Part shown: piece by piece, positions 1-8,552 of the stretch
How positions within the stretch are numbered: position 1 is the stretch's first letter
Layout: the number at the start of each line of letters is the position of its first letter
Assembly (NCBI GenBank): GCA_031382085.1
Contig: JANMYM010000024.1
Coordinates: forward strand, 36,323 to 100,322
Source of the DNA: UBA964 sp031382085
GTDB taxonomy: Bacteria > Pseudomonadota > Gammaproteobacteria > Steroidobacterales > Steroidobacteraceae
Direction: 5' to 3'
Length of the DNA stretch: 64,000 bases
Notes under the pieces: model-generated
The model's input: only the letters and a program-made list of their open reading frames with translations
Database searches by the model: none
Told to the model about the DNA's origin: nothing
Made by a program: the position numbers and the translations under genes

Positions 1-342
1 GTCTTTGTTGAATTTCGTAAACCGTCCGACATAGGTCGCACTGGGATACAGCGTGGTATTGAAAAATTCCGGTCCTACGGCCCAGGCATTGAGCGCGTCC
101 ATCCCAAAGTCGATGCTCTTCAAGTCAATGGTGATATTGACCGAGCCTGTTCGTGCTGCGCGATCGAGTGACACCGTGCCCTTGGTCTGATTGAGCTTTC
201 CACGCCACACGGAAATGCCGAAATGATCTGCCTCGAAACTGGGAAAGGTGTGCGTCGGATCGATGCTGTAGCGGCTGTCTGCGGCCGTGGCTAGTGACGC
301 ACCTAACAGGCCGACGATCTGTAAATAATGGCATAGCGTCAT
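1..342 (-). CDS. YceI-family periplasmic protein, C-terminus cut by window edge
   Basis: The 114 visible codons begin at an ATG preceded at good spacing by AGGAGG (about 351-356). The first ~21 residues look like a Sec signal peptide (LLGASLATAA before DSRYSID). The mature start, with a YSIDPTHTFPSFEADHFG stretch, and the later K-GTVSLDRAARTGSVNITID pattern match YceI lipocalin-like proteins, which bind isoprenoid-type lipids in the periplasm. About 75-80 residues of the usual ~190 are missing because the gene runs off the window. It is divergent from the DUF1838 gene at 471. The family call is confident; the ligand is not known. Confidence 0.85.
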   Translation of the reverse strand, partial: MTLCHYLQIVGLLGASLATAADSRYSIDPTHTFPSFEADHFGISVWRGKLNQTKGTVSLDRAARTGSVNITIDLKSIDFGMDALNAWAVGPEFFNTTLYPSATYVGRFTKFNKD

Positions 343-470
343 GTCGGTGCCTCCTGGATGTCGATACGGAATATTACTCCAGCTCCAGAAATGAACTGAA
401 TTTCATGTCGCACGTGACTTCAGTGCCCGTAGCCGGTTATTCATAAGTTCACCGCAAACAGGATTACAAC

Positions 471-1349
471 ATGGCCGTCATACCCTTCGAAACCAAGATC
501 GACTTCATGAGCCCGCGCTGGAATCGCGACGCCTGGGCGCGCATCCAGGCCGATATGGACAGCAGCAACGAGCGCATTTGCTACTGCACCGGTAACATTC
601 TTGCCGCGCGGCCCGGCGAAGCGCTGAAGCCTATCCTCGGTTTCCACACATTCCTTGCGACACGACTGCTGCCGCTGCCGGACGGCAACATCCGCCGCGT
701 CAACAAGGAAGTCATCCTGTACGCGAATCTGACACGGCTGGGTCAGGCGGGCGAAATCATCGATACGTTTCGCAACCCGCTGACCAACGAGGACGTGCGG
801 GTGGTGCATGCGATCAACGATCCCTTCAATTACACCATCAGCGAAACTTTGATCCTGGCGCCGGAGGACTTCCGCGGCGATCGCAGTAACCTGCCGAAGA
901 TTCCGTTGATTTTCCCATGGCGCGAAATGGACAGCGAGACCTTGGTGCTGGGGACCGACATGCACCTGAACTATCCGAACCCATTGCAGCCCGACCAATG
1001 GCCACGCGAGTCCGCTGGCCCGAAGGCCCAAGTCTCGGAAATGATGCGCTACTTCGTCAAACGCAAGGATCTCGAGAACCCGGCGCTGACAGCCGTGCCG
1101 TATGTTGGCACCTGGCATCGCATCTCGCCGTGGCTGCCGTGGCTGCTGATGGGCCAGACGCCCGGCCACTGCGTTTACACCTCGACAATGAGCGCTGCGA
1201 GCAGTATTGCGATCCTGCCGAAGAATGTGCGCGAGTACGCCGAGAAAAATTGTCCGCAGATGCTAACAGCACCGAGCGAAGACTACGGCCCGAGTCATTC
1301 CAGTCTTGAGCTGTATTCGCGCCAGCAGACGCCGATGCCGGTTGCCTAA
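471..1349 (+). CDS. DUF1838 family protein (cytoplasmic paralogue)
   Basis: This 292-residue protein has no signal peptide. It resembles the DUF1838 family: a conserved NPLT-ED-RVVH block near residues 104-114, tryptophan-rich motifs (WPRESAGP, GTWHRISPWLPW), and a C-terminal region ending in ELYSRQQTP. No enzyme activity is established for the family as far as I know. A second member, with a signal peptide, lies at 11951-12757; both share the NPLTxxDV core. The ATG at 471 follows an AGGA at about 460. It is convergent with rpoD. An overlapping antisense frame of similar length is a shadow. Confidence 0.75.
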   Translation: MAVIPFETKIDFMSPRWNRDAWARIQADMDSSNERICYCTGNILAARPGEALKPILGFHTFLATRLLPLPDGNIRRVNKEVILYANLTRLGQAGEIIDTFRNPLTNEDVRVVHAINDPFNYTISETLILAPEDFRGDRSNLPKIPLIFPWREMDSETLVLGTDMHLNYPNPLQPDQWPRESAGPKAQVSEMMRYFVKRKDLENPALTAVPYVGTWHRISPWLPWLLMGQTPGHCVYTSTMSAASSIAILPKNVREYAEKNCPQMLTAPSEDYGPSHSSLELYSRQQTPMPVA

Positions 1350-1401
1350 AGGGCTTGCAGGACCGGGCGGCCGACGTTGGTATTCGGCTGTCCGGCTCAG
1401 G

Positions 1402-1524
1402 ATCGAGCGCCCGCCGTTGGCGGGTGCCCGTTCAAGGCCGGGGGCGCGACGCCGAGACCCTCTTCCCAAGCACTATCATGACGGCAGCCGCCGCGCCCTG
1501 ATCCGTCCTTGAACGGCGCTCGAT
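1402..1524. repeat. Imperfect long inverted repeat between convergent genes
   Basis: The 242-base gap between the DUF1838 gene and rpoD contains a folded region. The segments 1402-1411 and 1427-1437 are together complementary to 1507-1524, and a small hairpin (CCCGCC/GGCGGG) is inserted in the left arm. It could terminate transcription from both sides, but there is no U-tract, so it is not a classical intrinsic terminator. No gene is seen in this gap. Confidence 0.5.
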
Positions 1525-1591
1525 ATTCGCCGGCCATCCAAATACCAACATCGGTCGCCCGGTACTAACAACCTGGCAACCGTATCACGTA

Positions 1592-3904
1592 TCAGTCATC
1601 CATCAGGAACGAGCGCAGTTGCTCGCTTCTGCTCGGATGCCTGAGCTTCCGCAACGCCTTTGCCTCGATTTGCCGGATGCGCTCACGCGTGACGTCGAAC
1701 TGCTTGCCGACTTCTTCCAGCGTGTGATCCGTGTTCATGTCGATGCCGAAACGCATGCGCAGCACCTTGGCTTCGCGCGGCGTCAGCTGAGCTAACACGG
1801 AGTGCGTCGTCTCGCGAAGGCTCTCGGAAGTCGCCTGGTCGATTGGTGATGCCACCGACGTGTCTTCGATGAAATCTCCCAGATGCGAATCTTCGTCGTC
1901 GCCGATCGGCGTTTCCATCGAGATTGGCTCTTTCGCGATCTTCAGCACCTTGCGAACCTTGTCTTCCGGCATTTCCATGCGGACGGCGAGTTCATCGGGC
2001 GTCGGCTCACGGCCCATCTCCTGAAGCATCTGTCGCGAGATGCGGTTCAGTTTGTTGATGGTCTCGATCATGTGTACAGGTATGCGAATAGTTCTGGCCT
2101 GATCGGCGATGGATCTCGTAATGGCCTGACGTATCCACCAGGTCGCATAGGTCGAGAACTTGTAACCGCGGCGATATTCAAATTTGTCGACCGCCTTCAT
2201 CAGGCCGATGTTGCCTTCCTGGATCAGATCGAGGAACTGCAGGCCGCGGTTCGTGTATTTTTTCGCGATCGAAATCACAAGACGCAGGTTGGCCTCGACC
2301 ATTTCCTTTTTCGCGCGACGTGCCTTGGCTTCGCCGACCGAGACTTCGCGATTAATGCCCTTGAGGTCGGTGATCGACAGGCGGAACACCGTCTCCAGTG
2401 TCAGCAGTTTTTCCTGGCGGCGTTCGATTTCTTCCTGCAGTCGGGCTAAAGGCGCGGAATATTTCTTCGCCAGCTTCACGTGCTTTGCGGCCCAGCGCAG
2501 GTTGGTCTCGTTTCTCGGAAAGCTCAGGATGAAGTCTTTGCGCGGCATGCCGGCGTCCCGAACCGCGATGACCATGATCTCGCGCTCGAGCAAGCGCACT
2601 TCGTTGATATGCGAACGCAGATTGCCGATCAACGCTTCGAACATGCGCGGCGACAACTTGAGTTCCATGAACTGGGCTGCGAGCTTGATGCGTGCCTTGA
2701 TCGACTTTGGATCTTCAACGCCGACCTTCTCGCGCAGGCCCATCCACTGCGTAAAAGATTTCGTAATCGCGGCAAACCGCTCTGCGGCCTCGATCGGATC
2801 CGGGCCGGTATCGATTGCCACTTCGCTTTCGTCGCTGTCTTCCGCTCCTTCCGCAACGGGCTCTGCGGGCACTGTTTCGTCGACTAGGTCCATCTTGGTC
2901 GGGTTCTGCGGCTGCGCAATCACATCCGGCGCGTTAGGGTCGATGTAGCCGACGATGATGTCGACCAGTCGACCCGCACCGGCTTTGACGTTCTCGTACG
3001 CCTTCAGCAGGAATTCGTAGGTTGGCGGATACACAGAGAGTTGCGACTTGACTGAGTCCAGGCCTTCTTCGATGCGCTTGGCGATGCGGATTTCGCCTTC
3101 GCGGGTCAGCAGCTCGACGGTGCCCATTTCGCGCATGTACATGCGCACCGGGTCGGTGGTGCGGCCGAGTTCGGCGTCGAGCGCGGCCAGTGCGGCGGCC
3201 GCTTCTTCAATCGCTTCTTCGTCCGACGGTGCTGTCGACTCCGCAGCTAACAACGACTCGCTGTCCGGGGCTTTCTCGTAAACCGGGATGCCCATGTCGT
3301 TGATGGTGTTGACGATTTCCTCGATCTGTTCCGGATCGACGATTTCGCTCGGCAGGTAGTCGTTGACCTGCGAATAGGTGAGGTAGCTCTGTTCCTTGCC
3401 TAACGCGATCAGTTGCTTCAGTTGCGACTGTCGGTCTTCCGGCATCACCGCGACGCGGCGTTCGGCGATGGCGGCGAGCGCTTTCTTGTCCGCGGCCTTT
3501 TCGGCAGCGGCAGCTTCACGCAGTGCGGCTGGAGTACCGGGCTTCGGGCCGGCTTTCGCGGCGGGCGCAGTCTTGCCGGCCGGGATAGTTTTTACCGGCA
3601 CGGTAGCTTCGGCCGTTTTGCTGGCTGCGGTCGTTGCGTGCCTAATCGCCGCCAGCACCTTGCCCGCCACCGGCTTGTTAGCAAGCGGCGTCTTGACAGG
3701 CGCCGTCTTGGCAGGCGCCGCTTTCGCCGGCACGAGCTTTACGTTTGCGGGCTTCGCGTGCGCGGGTTTCGCGTGCGCAGTCCTGGCAGGCGCAGCTTTG
3801 GCGGGGGCCGCAGTCTTGGCAGCAGGTTTGCGCGGGGCTGGTTTGCCTTCGGGCGCACGAACCGCCTTGCGAGCCGGCGCCGCAACTTTCGATTTACTTT
3901 TCAT
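1592..3904 (-). CDS. rpoD: RNA polymerase primary sigma factor (sigma-70)
   Basis: The product (770 residues from the chosen ATG) is the housekeeping sigma factor that directs core RNA polymerase to standard promoters. Region 1.2, region 2 (NLRLVISIAKKYTNRGLQF, about residues 530-605, with the -10-binding STYATWWIRQAI) and region 4 (VTRERIRQIEAKALRKL, about 735-755) are all intact. The first ~140 residues are an Ala/Lys/Pro-rich low-complexity tail with repeated AKPA/PAKTAP units, before region 1.1 (LKQLIALGKEQSYLTYSQ). An in-frame GTG 57 bases upstream could extend the protein, but MKSKSK is the more natural start. It follows dnaG by 78 bases in the rpsU-yqeY-dnaG-rpoD cluster. Confidence 0.97.
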   Translation of the reverse strand: MKSKSKVAAPARKAVRAPEGKPAPRKPAAKTAAPAKAAPARTAHAKPAHAKPANVKLVPAKAAPAKTAPVKTPLANKPVAGKVLAAIRHATTAASKTAEATVPVKTIPAGKTAPAAKAGPKPGTPAALREAAAAEKAADKKALAAIAERRVAVMPEDRQSQLKQLIALGKEQSYLTYSQVNDYLPSEIVDPEQIEEIVNTINDMGIPVYEKAPDSESLLAAESTAPSDEEAIEEAAAALAALDAELGRTTDPVRMYMREMGTVELLTREGEIRIAKRIEEGLDSVKSQLSVYPPTYEFLLKAYENVKAGAGRLVDIIVGYIDPNAPDVIAQPQNPTKMDLVDETVPAEPVAEGAEDSDESEVAIDTGPDPIEAAERFAAITKSFTQWMGLREKVGVEDPKSIKARIKLAAQFMELKLSPRMFEALIGNLRSHINEVRLLEREIMVIAVRDAGMPRKDFILSFPRNETNLRWAAKHVKLAKKYSAPLARLQEEIERRQEKLLTLETVFRLSITDLKGINREVSVGEAKARRAKKEMVEANLRLVISIAKKYTNRGLQFLDLIQEGNIGLMKAVDKFEYRRGYKFSTYATWWIRQAITRSIADQARTIRIPVHMIETINKLNRISRQMLQEMGREPTPDELAVRMEMPEDKVRKVLKIAKEPISMETPIGDDEDSHLGDFIEDTSVASPIDQATSESLRETTHSVLAQLTPREAKVLRMRFGIDMNTDHTLEEVGKQFDVTRERIRQIEAKALRKLRHPSRSEQLRSFLMDD

Positions 3905-3982
3905 GATGGGAGTGTGCGAAAAATGAAGCGCGGAATGATACTCAGACCGGGCGGCCGACACCAGATTCCACTGCGCTCTGAC

Positions 3983-5803
3983 TTATTTAATAGAGTCCGT
4001 CCGCGTGGTGGCCGGCACTTTCATAAGCTCCTGTAATTCCTCAGATTCTTCCTTGTTTAGTGTGCCGGCCGCATGCAACTTGAGGAGTGTTCCATAGCGT
4101 CGGTCGCGCGCAACCGCCAATATTTTTTGCACGGTGGCGTCCAACTGCCTGCCCGCCACCTTGGAATCGGCCACCAGCGGGGGCTGGCTGGCAAGCTCAA
4201 CCAGGCGCTCGTAACCATGGCTGCCAACCCGCCGCTGCAGAAATTGCGCGGTTATGTCGGCCGGCTGCGCGCGCAGTTCCTGCACGATGTCGAACAAAGC
4301 GCGTGCGTCGATGGCCTCGAGCTTGCCTAACGCGGCGACGGTTTCGATGCTAACGGCGCGTGCCGACGAGGGGAAGTGCACCAGCAGCCGCACCGACTGC
4401 GTCACCAGGCCACCACGGTCGACAGCGCTCCTGGGTCGCGAGCCCTCGATGCGGGCCGGTGCGCTGCCGCTGCGGGCATTTTTGTCAGGACTGGTGGCGT
4501 CGGCTTTCAGCCACAGCGCCTGCAGCCGCGCGAGCGGCATCCCAATTTCCCCGGCTATCCGGGTGCCGAGCAATTCCCGATATACACCCTCTGGCAACTT
4601 GGCTAACAAGGGTTGCGCCTCCTTGGCGAAACGCGCAGCGCCGTCCGGGCTTGCGGTGCTGCTCTCGGCGGCCAGTGTCTTGACCAGATACTCGGACATC
4701 GGCATGGCCGTTTCGATGCGCCGTTCGAAGGCCTCGCGACCTTCTTCACCGACCAGCGAGTCGGGATCCTGGCCTTCGGGCAGGAACAGGAATTTCATTT
4801 CGCGTCCGTCCTGGGCTTCCGGCAGGGCGTTGTTGAGCGCACGCCAGGCGGCAGCACGTCCGGCGCGATCGCCATCGAAGCCGAAGACCACTTCGCTGAC
4901 CAGGCGGAAAATACGCTTCAGGTGCTCGGGCGTGGTTGCGGTACCTAACGTGGCGACAGCGTTGACAACGCCCGCCTGATGCAGGCGCACGACGTCCATA
5001 TAGCCTTCGACGACCAGCAGGCGCTTGAGCGGTGCGCGCGAACGGCGGGTTTCATACAGGCCGTACAGTTCGCGCCCCTTGTGAAACAACGTGGTTTCCG
5101 GGGAATTAAGATATTTTGGCTCGCCCTGGTCGATGATGCGGCCGCCGAACGCAATCGTCCGGCCACGCGCATCGCGGATCGGGAACATGATGCGGTCGCG
5201 AAACCGGTCGTAGTGGCGTTCGCCTTCGCGCGCCTGCGCCGCGTCGCGTTCAATGATCAGGCCGGCTTCGCTCAGCGCACGGCGCGCATCTTCGTTGCCG
5301 CCGAAACGCCGCAGTACATCGTTCCAGCTGTTAGCCGCGTAACCGATCTGGAACTGCCCGATCGTGGCGCTGCTCAGGCCGCGCTGCTCGACATACTTCG
5401 CAGCGCGCGCGTCGCGACTGAGCAGGCCGGCATAGTGCTTCGCGACCTCATCCATCAGGTCGTACAGGTCGTCGCCGGCACGCGTGGCGCCGCCGGCCTG
5501 TGCCTCGCGCGGTATCTCGATGCCGAGCCGCTGCGCCAGGTCCTCGACCGCTTCGGGAAAGCTCAGGCGATCGTAGTTCATCAGGAAACCTAACGCCGTG
5601 CCGTGCGCGCCGCAGCCGAAGCAGTGATAGAACTGCTTGTCCGGGCTCACCCAGAAAGACGGGGTTTTTTCGTTGTGAAACGGGCAGCAGGCGCGGTATT
5701 CGCGGCCGGCTTTTTTCAGCGGCACGCGACTGCCAATCAGTTCGACGATGTCGCTGCGCGCGATCAGATCGTCGATGAAAGATTGCGGAATCCGGCCGGC
5801 CAT
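3983..5803 (-). CDS. dnaG: DNA primase
   Basis: This 606-residue primase makes RNA primers at the replication fork. The N-terminal CHC2 zinc ribbon is complete (Cys40, His43, Cys61, Cys64). The central TOPRIM domain shows LLVVEGYMDVV, where the Glu is catalytic, followed by FGFDGDRAG with its metal-binding Asp residues. The C-terminal part corresponds to the DnaB-helicase interaction domain and is divergent, as is usual. The gene lies between yqeY (66-base gap) and rpoD in the conserved macromolecular synthesis cluster. Confidence 0.97.
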   Translation of the reverse strand: MAGRIPQSFIDDLIARSDIVELIGSRVPLKKAGREYRACCPFHNEKTPSFWVSPDKQFYHCFGCGAHGTALGFLMNYDRLSFPEAVEDLAQRLGIEIPREAQAGGATRAGDDLYDLMDEVAKHYAGLLSRDARAAKYVEQRGLSSATIGQFQIGYAANSWNDVLRRFGGNEDARRALSEAGLIIERDAAQAREGERHYDRFRDRIMFPIRDARGRTIAFGGRIIDQGEPKYLNSPETTLFHKGRELYGLYETRRSRAPLKRLLVVEGYMDVVRLHQAGVVNAVATLGTATTPEHLKRIFRLVSEVVFGFDGDRAGRAAAWRALNNALPEAQDGREMKFLFLPEGQDPDSLVGEEGREAFERRIETAMPMSEYLVKTLAAESSTASPDGAARFAKEAQPLLAKLPEGVYRELLGTRIAGEIGMPLARLQALWLKADATSPDKNARSGSAPARIEGSRPRSAVDRGGLVTQSVRLLVHFPSSARAVSIETVAALGKLEAIDARALFDIVQELRAQPADITAQFLQRRVGSHGYERLVELASQPPLVADSKVAGRQLDATVQKILAVARDRRYGTLLKLHAAGTLNKEESEELQELMKVPATTRTDSIK

Positions 5804-5869
5804 GCGTGAAAGGATAGCCCTGAAATCGACCGCTGCGCGCGCCGTGCGCCGGGTCCGGACAGCTGGCCG

Positions 5870-6313
5870 CTAGCCGAGCTTGGCCTTGATGCGCGCGCCA
5901 ACGGCGCCCATGTCCGCGCGGCCAGCCGCTTTGCCCTTGACTACGCCCATGACCTTGCCCATGTCCTTGATCGATGCCGCGCCGGTGCTGGCAATGGCCT
6001 CGGCAATCAGCGCGTCCAACTCGGCTGCGGACAACTGCGCGGGCAGATACACCTGCAGCAAGGCTATTTCGGCGGCTTCTTTGGCGACCAGATCAGTGCG
6101 GCCGCCGGCTTCGAACTGCACGATGGATTCTTTGCGCTGCTTGATCATTTTTTCGATGGCGCTCAGCACCTGAGCATCGTCGAGCTGGATGCGCTCATCA
6201 ACTTCGCGCTGCTTGATAGCGGCCTGCAGCATGCGAATGGTGGCGAGGCGGTCTTTTTCGCCGCCGCGCATCGCAGTCTTCATGTCTTCGGTGATGCGCT
6301 CTTTCAGCGGCAT
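5870..6313 (-). CDS. GatB/YqeY domain protein
   Basis: This 147-residue protein matches the stand-alone YqeY family, which resembles the tRNA-interacting tail of GatB. Typical motifs are MPLKERITEDMKTAMR, RLATIRMLQAAIKQREVDER, KQRKESI-QFE-GGR and the C-terminal DMGKVMG-VKGKAAGRADM. It is the usual gene between rpsU and dnaG in many proteobacteria. The start lies 9 bases after the rpsU stop, so the two are surely cotranscribed. Its biochemical role is not established. Confidence 0.93.
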   Translation of the reverse strand: MPLKERITEDMKTAMRGGEKDRLATIRMLQAAIKQREVDERIQLDDAQVLSAIEKMIKQRKESIVQFEAGGRTDLVAKEAAEIALLQVYLPAQLSAAELDALIAEAIASTGAASIKDMGKVMGVVKGKAAGRADMGAVGARIKAKLG

Positions 6314-6322
6314 CGCGGCGGC

Positions 6323-6550
6323 CTAACGCTCTTTGGGCTTGGGAGCGACGTAGCCGGGCGCGCGCATGGTGATGCGTTTCTGGTGACGTTTCACGGCGGC
6401 CGCCTTCTTGCGCTTGCGCTCCTGGGTCGGCTTCTCGTAAAACTCGCGCTTGCGAAGTTCGGTCAACACGCCCGCCTTTTCGCAAACGCGCTTGAAGCGC
6501 CGCAGGGCAGCGTCGAAATACTCATTTTCGCGGACACGAACGCTCGGCAT
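6323..6550 (-). CDS. rpsU: 30S ribosomal protein S21
   Basis: The 75-residue basic protein begins MPSVRVRENEYFDAALRRFKR, followed by REFYEKPTQERKRKKAAAVKR, the signature of S21. S21 sits on the small subunit near the anti-Shine-Dalgarno region and helps translation initiation. The tail (MRAPGYVAPKPKER) is a few residues longer than in E. coli. It is the first gene of the rpsU-yqeY-dnaG-rpoD cluster; a sigma-70 promoter lies about 60 bases upstream. Its TAG stop is part of one of the recurrent YGTTAGS words. Confidence 0.97.
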   Translation of the reverse strand: MPSVRVRENEYFDAALRRFKRVCEKAGVLTELRKREFYEKPTQERKRKKAAAVKRHQKRITMRAPGYVAPKPKER

Positions 6551-6613
6551 TGAAACCTCAACTACCTGATTTATATGAATTTTTTGAACAAGCCACGAGG
6601 GCGAAGGGCGGGC

Positions 6614-6642
6614 ATTCTAATGACAACCGCCTGAAAACGCAA
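6614..6642 (-). promoter_or_regulatory. Sigma-70 promoter of the rpsU operon
   Basis: Reading the minus strand, TTGCGT (6642-6637) is followed after exactly 17 bases by TAGAAT (6619-6614), a good sigma-70 promoter. Transcription would start near 6607, giving a leader of about 55 bases that is unusually AT-rich and ends at the rpsU ATG. The match is seen directly; activity is inferred. Confidence 0.65.
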
Positions 6643-6749
6643 AGAATCCGCAACCCTGTGATTGTCCTACACAGCCATACGGATTTTCCCAATTACAGCG
6701 CCGGCTGGGCGGTGCAATCTACCCCCATTATTCAGTAAGGAGTTACGTT

Positions 6750-7076
6750 ATGGGATCGAAGAAACTGATGGCCGTGCTGGCGACCTTGGCGATGGCCGCC
6801 ACGTCGCTGCTTGCAGCTGAACCCGGCATGGACGCTGCTCCCAGCAAAGCCATGCGAGAGAAAATGGCGCAGATTCATGCCGATATGGCGCTTTGCCTGA
6901 GATCCAAAAAGCCGATGGGCGACTGTCACGGCGCGATGCGAGCCGCGCATGAGTCCGCGATGGGTAAGGGCATGGGCATGGGCATGGGGATGGGCATGGG
7001 CATGGGCATGAAAAAAGACTGCGGCACGATGGACAAGCGGTCTGACACGGCTGCCCCGATGCCTCAAAAGCACTGA
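6750..7076 (+). CDS. Small exported Met/Gly-repeat protein
   Basis: The 108-residue product has a signal peptide (MGSKKLMAVLATLAMAATSLLAA), then a short charged helix with two cysteines (ALCLRSKKPMGDCHGAMRAAH), seven consecutive Gly-Met pairs, and a tail KKDCGTMDKRSDTAAPMPQKH. Methionine-, cysteine- and histidine-rich small periplasmic proteins often bind copper or other soft metals, so that is a reasonable guess, but I do not recognise the family. An AAGGAG site lies just before the ATG. It stands alone between the divergent rpsU and tsaD. Confidence 0.75.
   Translation: MGSKKLMAVLATLAMAATSLLAAEPGMDAAPSKAMREKMAQIHADMALCLRSKKPMGDCHGAMRAAHESAMGKGMGMGMGMGMGMGMKKDCGTMDKRSDTAAPMPQKH
6969..7010 (+). 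repeat. Hexanucleotide tandem repeat coding (Gly-Met)x7
   Basis: Seven tandem copies of GGCATG, one with a GGGATG variant, lie inside the small exported protein gene. The unit is six bases, so copy-number change by slippage adds or removes Gly-Met pairs without frameshift. Confidence 0.9.
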
Positions 7077-7127
7077 GCACTGCCGGCCGCGCGGTGATGC
7101 CGCGGTACTTCGTTATAGTGCGCGGCA

Positions 7128-8171
7128 ATGCAGCGCGGTTCTCTGAAAACACTGCCAACCCGGGTATTGGCGATCGAATCGTCGTGCGATGAGTCGGCGG
7201 TCGCGGTACTCGATCACGAACGGGGCCTGCTGGCGCACGAAATCCATAGCCAGGTCGATCTGCACCGTATCTATGGCGGCGTGGTTCCGGAACTTGCGTC
7301 GCGAGATCATGTGCAGCGCCTGCTGCCCATGGTAGCCAGCGCGCTCGCGGCAGCTAAAACAACAGCCGCGGATCTGCACGGCGTTGCCTACACCGCGGGG
7401 CCCGGACTGATCGGCGCGCTGCTGACTGGCGCGGCGCTCGGCCGCAGTCTCGCCTACGGCTGGGGCCTGCCGGCGGTCGGTGTGCATCATCTCGAAGGAC
7501 ATCTGCTGGCGCCGCTGCTGGAAGCGCAGCGGCCGCCGCTGCCGCATCTGGCATTGCTGGTGTCCGGTGGGCACACCATGCTGGTCGATGTCGAGGCCGC
7601 CGGGCGTTACCGCGTGTTAGGCACGACGCGCGATGATGCCGCCGGTGAAGCGTTCGACAAGATCGCCAAGTTGTTAGGTCTGCCGTATCCGGGTGGACCG
7701 GAGCTGGCGCGGCTCGCGACCCAGGGCCGTCCCGGCGCGCTCGATCTGCCGCGCCCGATGCTCGACCGGCCCGGCCTGGAATTCAGTTTCAGCGGCTTGA
7801 AGACGGCGGCGTCGCTGGCGCTGCGAGCCAGCGACGGCAGCGACCGGGCGCGAGCCGATATCGCACACGCAGCGCAGCACGCAATCGTTGAAACGCTGGT
7901 GGCGAAGACCCTGCGCGCGCTTGAGCAAACCGCTCACCAGGCCCTGGTCGTTGCCGGCGGCGTCGGCGCGAATTCCCTGCTGCGCGAGCGCTTGCGCGCA
8001 GCGGCGGCGCGCCAGGGGGTGCGCGTGTACTATCCGCGGCTGGAATTTTGTACCGATAATGCGGCGATGATCGCCATGGCGGGCCTGGTACGCCTGCGAC
8101 TCGGCGAACAGGAGCCGCTCGCGATTCGCGCGCGGGCGCAGTGGCCTCTGCAAAGTCTTACCTCAGGATGA
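7128..8171 (+). CDS. tsaD: tRNA N6-adenosine threonylcarbamoyltransferase
   Basis: TsaD transfers threonylcarbamoyl to A37 of ANN-decoding tRNAs, with TsaB, TsaE and TsaC. The 347 residues include the N-terminal VLAIESSCDES ASKHA-fold motif, the metal-binding HHLEGH near residue 120, VSGGHTML, the nucleotide-site AAGEAFDKIAKLLGLPYPGGP, and the C-terminal VVAGGVGANSLLRERL with CTDNAAMIA. The N-terminus is about 10 residues longer than typical, so translation may start slightly downstream; no clear ribosome binding site precedes the ATG. The downstream folB gene begins 9 bases after the stop. Confidence 0.97.
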   Translation: MQRGSLKTLPTRVLAIESSCDESAVAVLDHERGLLAHEIHSQVDLHRIYGGVVPELASRDHVQRLLPMVASALAAAKTTAADLHGVAYTAGPGLIGALLTGAALGRSLAYGWGLPAVGVHHLEGHLLAPLLEAQRPPLPHLALLVSGGHTMLVDVEAAGRYRVLGTTRDDAAGEAFDKIAKLLGLPYPGGPELARLATQGRPGALDLPRPMLDRPGLEFSFSGLKTAASLALRASDGSDRARADIAHAAQHAIVETLVAKTLRALEQTAHQALVVAGGVGANSLLRERLRAAAARQGVRVYYPRLEFCTDNAAMIAMAGLVRLRLGEQEPLAIRARAQWPLQSLTSG

Positions 8172-8180
8172 ATTGTTAGC

Positions 8181-8552
8181 ATGTCGACCGACAAACCCCT
8201 GGATGTTATTTTTCTGCGCGGCCTCGAGGTCGAGTGCATTATCGGATTCATCGAGTGGGAACGCCGCGTCAAGCAGATCGTGGTCATCGATCTGGAATTG
8301 CCGGTCGATTGTGCGCGCGCGGCGGTCAATGACGACGTTGCGGATACCCTCGACTACAAGCAGGTTTCCAAACGCGTAACGACTTTCGTTGCCGCCTCAG
8401 AATTCAAGCTGGTCGAGACAATGGCCGAACGCCTGGCGCAGCTCTTGTTAGCTGAATTCGCCCTGCCATGGGTCAGGATCTCGATCAACAAGCCGGGCGC
8501 GATTCGTGGCTCGCGCGACGTCGGCGTACGAGTCGAGCGTCACTGCAAATGA
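8181..8552 (+). CDS. folB: Dihydroneopterin aldolase
   Basis: The 123-residue protein fits FolB, which cleaves dihydroneopterin to 6-hydroxymethyl-dihydropterin and glycolaldehyde in folate synthesis. Visible motifs are IFLRGLEVECIIGFIEWER (with the substrate-contacting Glu), DTLDYKQVSKRV, ETMAERLAQLLL and the KPGAIRGSRDVGVRVER lysine motif. It follows tsaD after 9 bases, with a YGTTAGS word in the gap, and its TGA overlaps the folK ATG (ATGA). Confidence 0.95.
   Translation: MSTDKPLDVIFLRGLEVECIIGFIEWERRVKQIVVIDLELPVDCARAAVNDDVADTLDYKQVSKRVTTFVAASEFKLVETMAERLAQLLLAEFALPWVRISINKPGAIRGSRDVGVRVERHCK

Noticed and set aside
441..1169. 242-codon open frame on the minus strand under the first DUF1838 gene
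   Set aside because: It is fully antisense to a family-matching gene, is rich in Arg/Gln/His and has no motif or ribosome binding site; it is a GC-rich shadow frame.
2184..2948. 254-codon plus-strand frame inside rpoD
   Set aside because: Its Ser/Arg-rich composition is typical of the antisense of conserved sigma regions; rpoD on the other strand is unambiguous.
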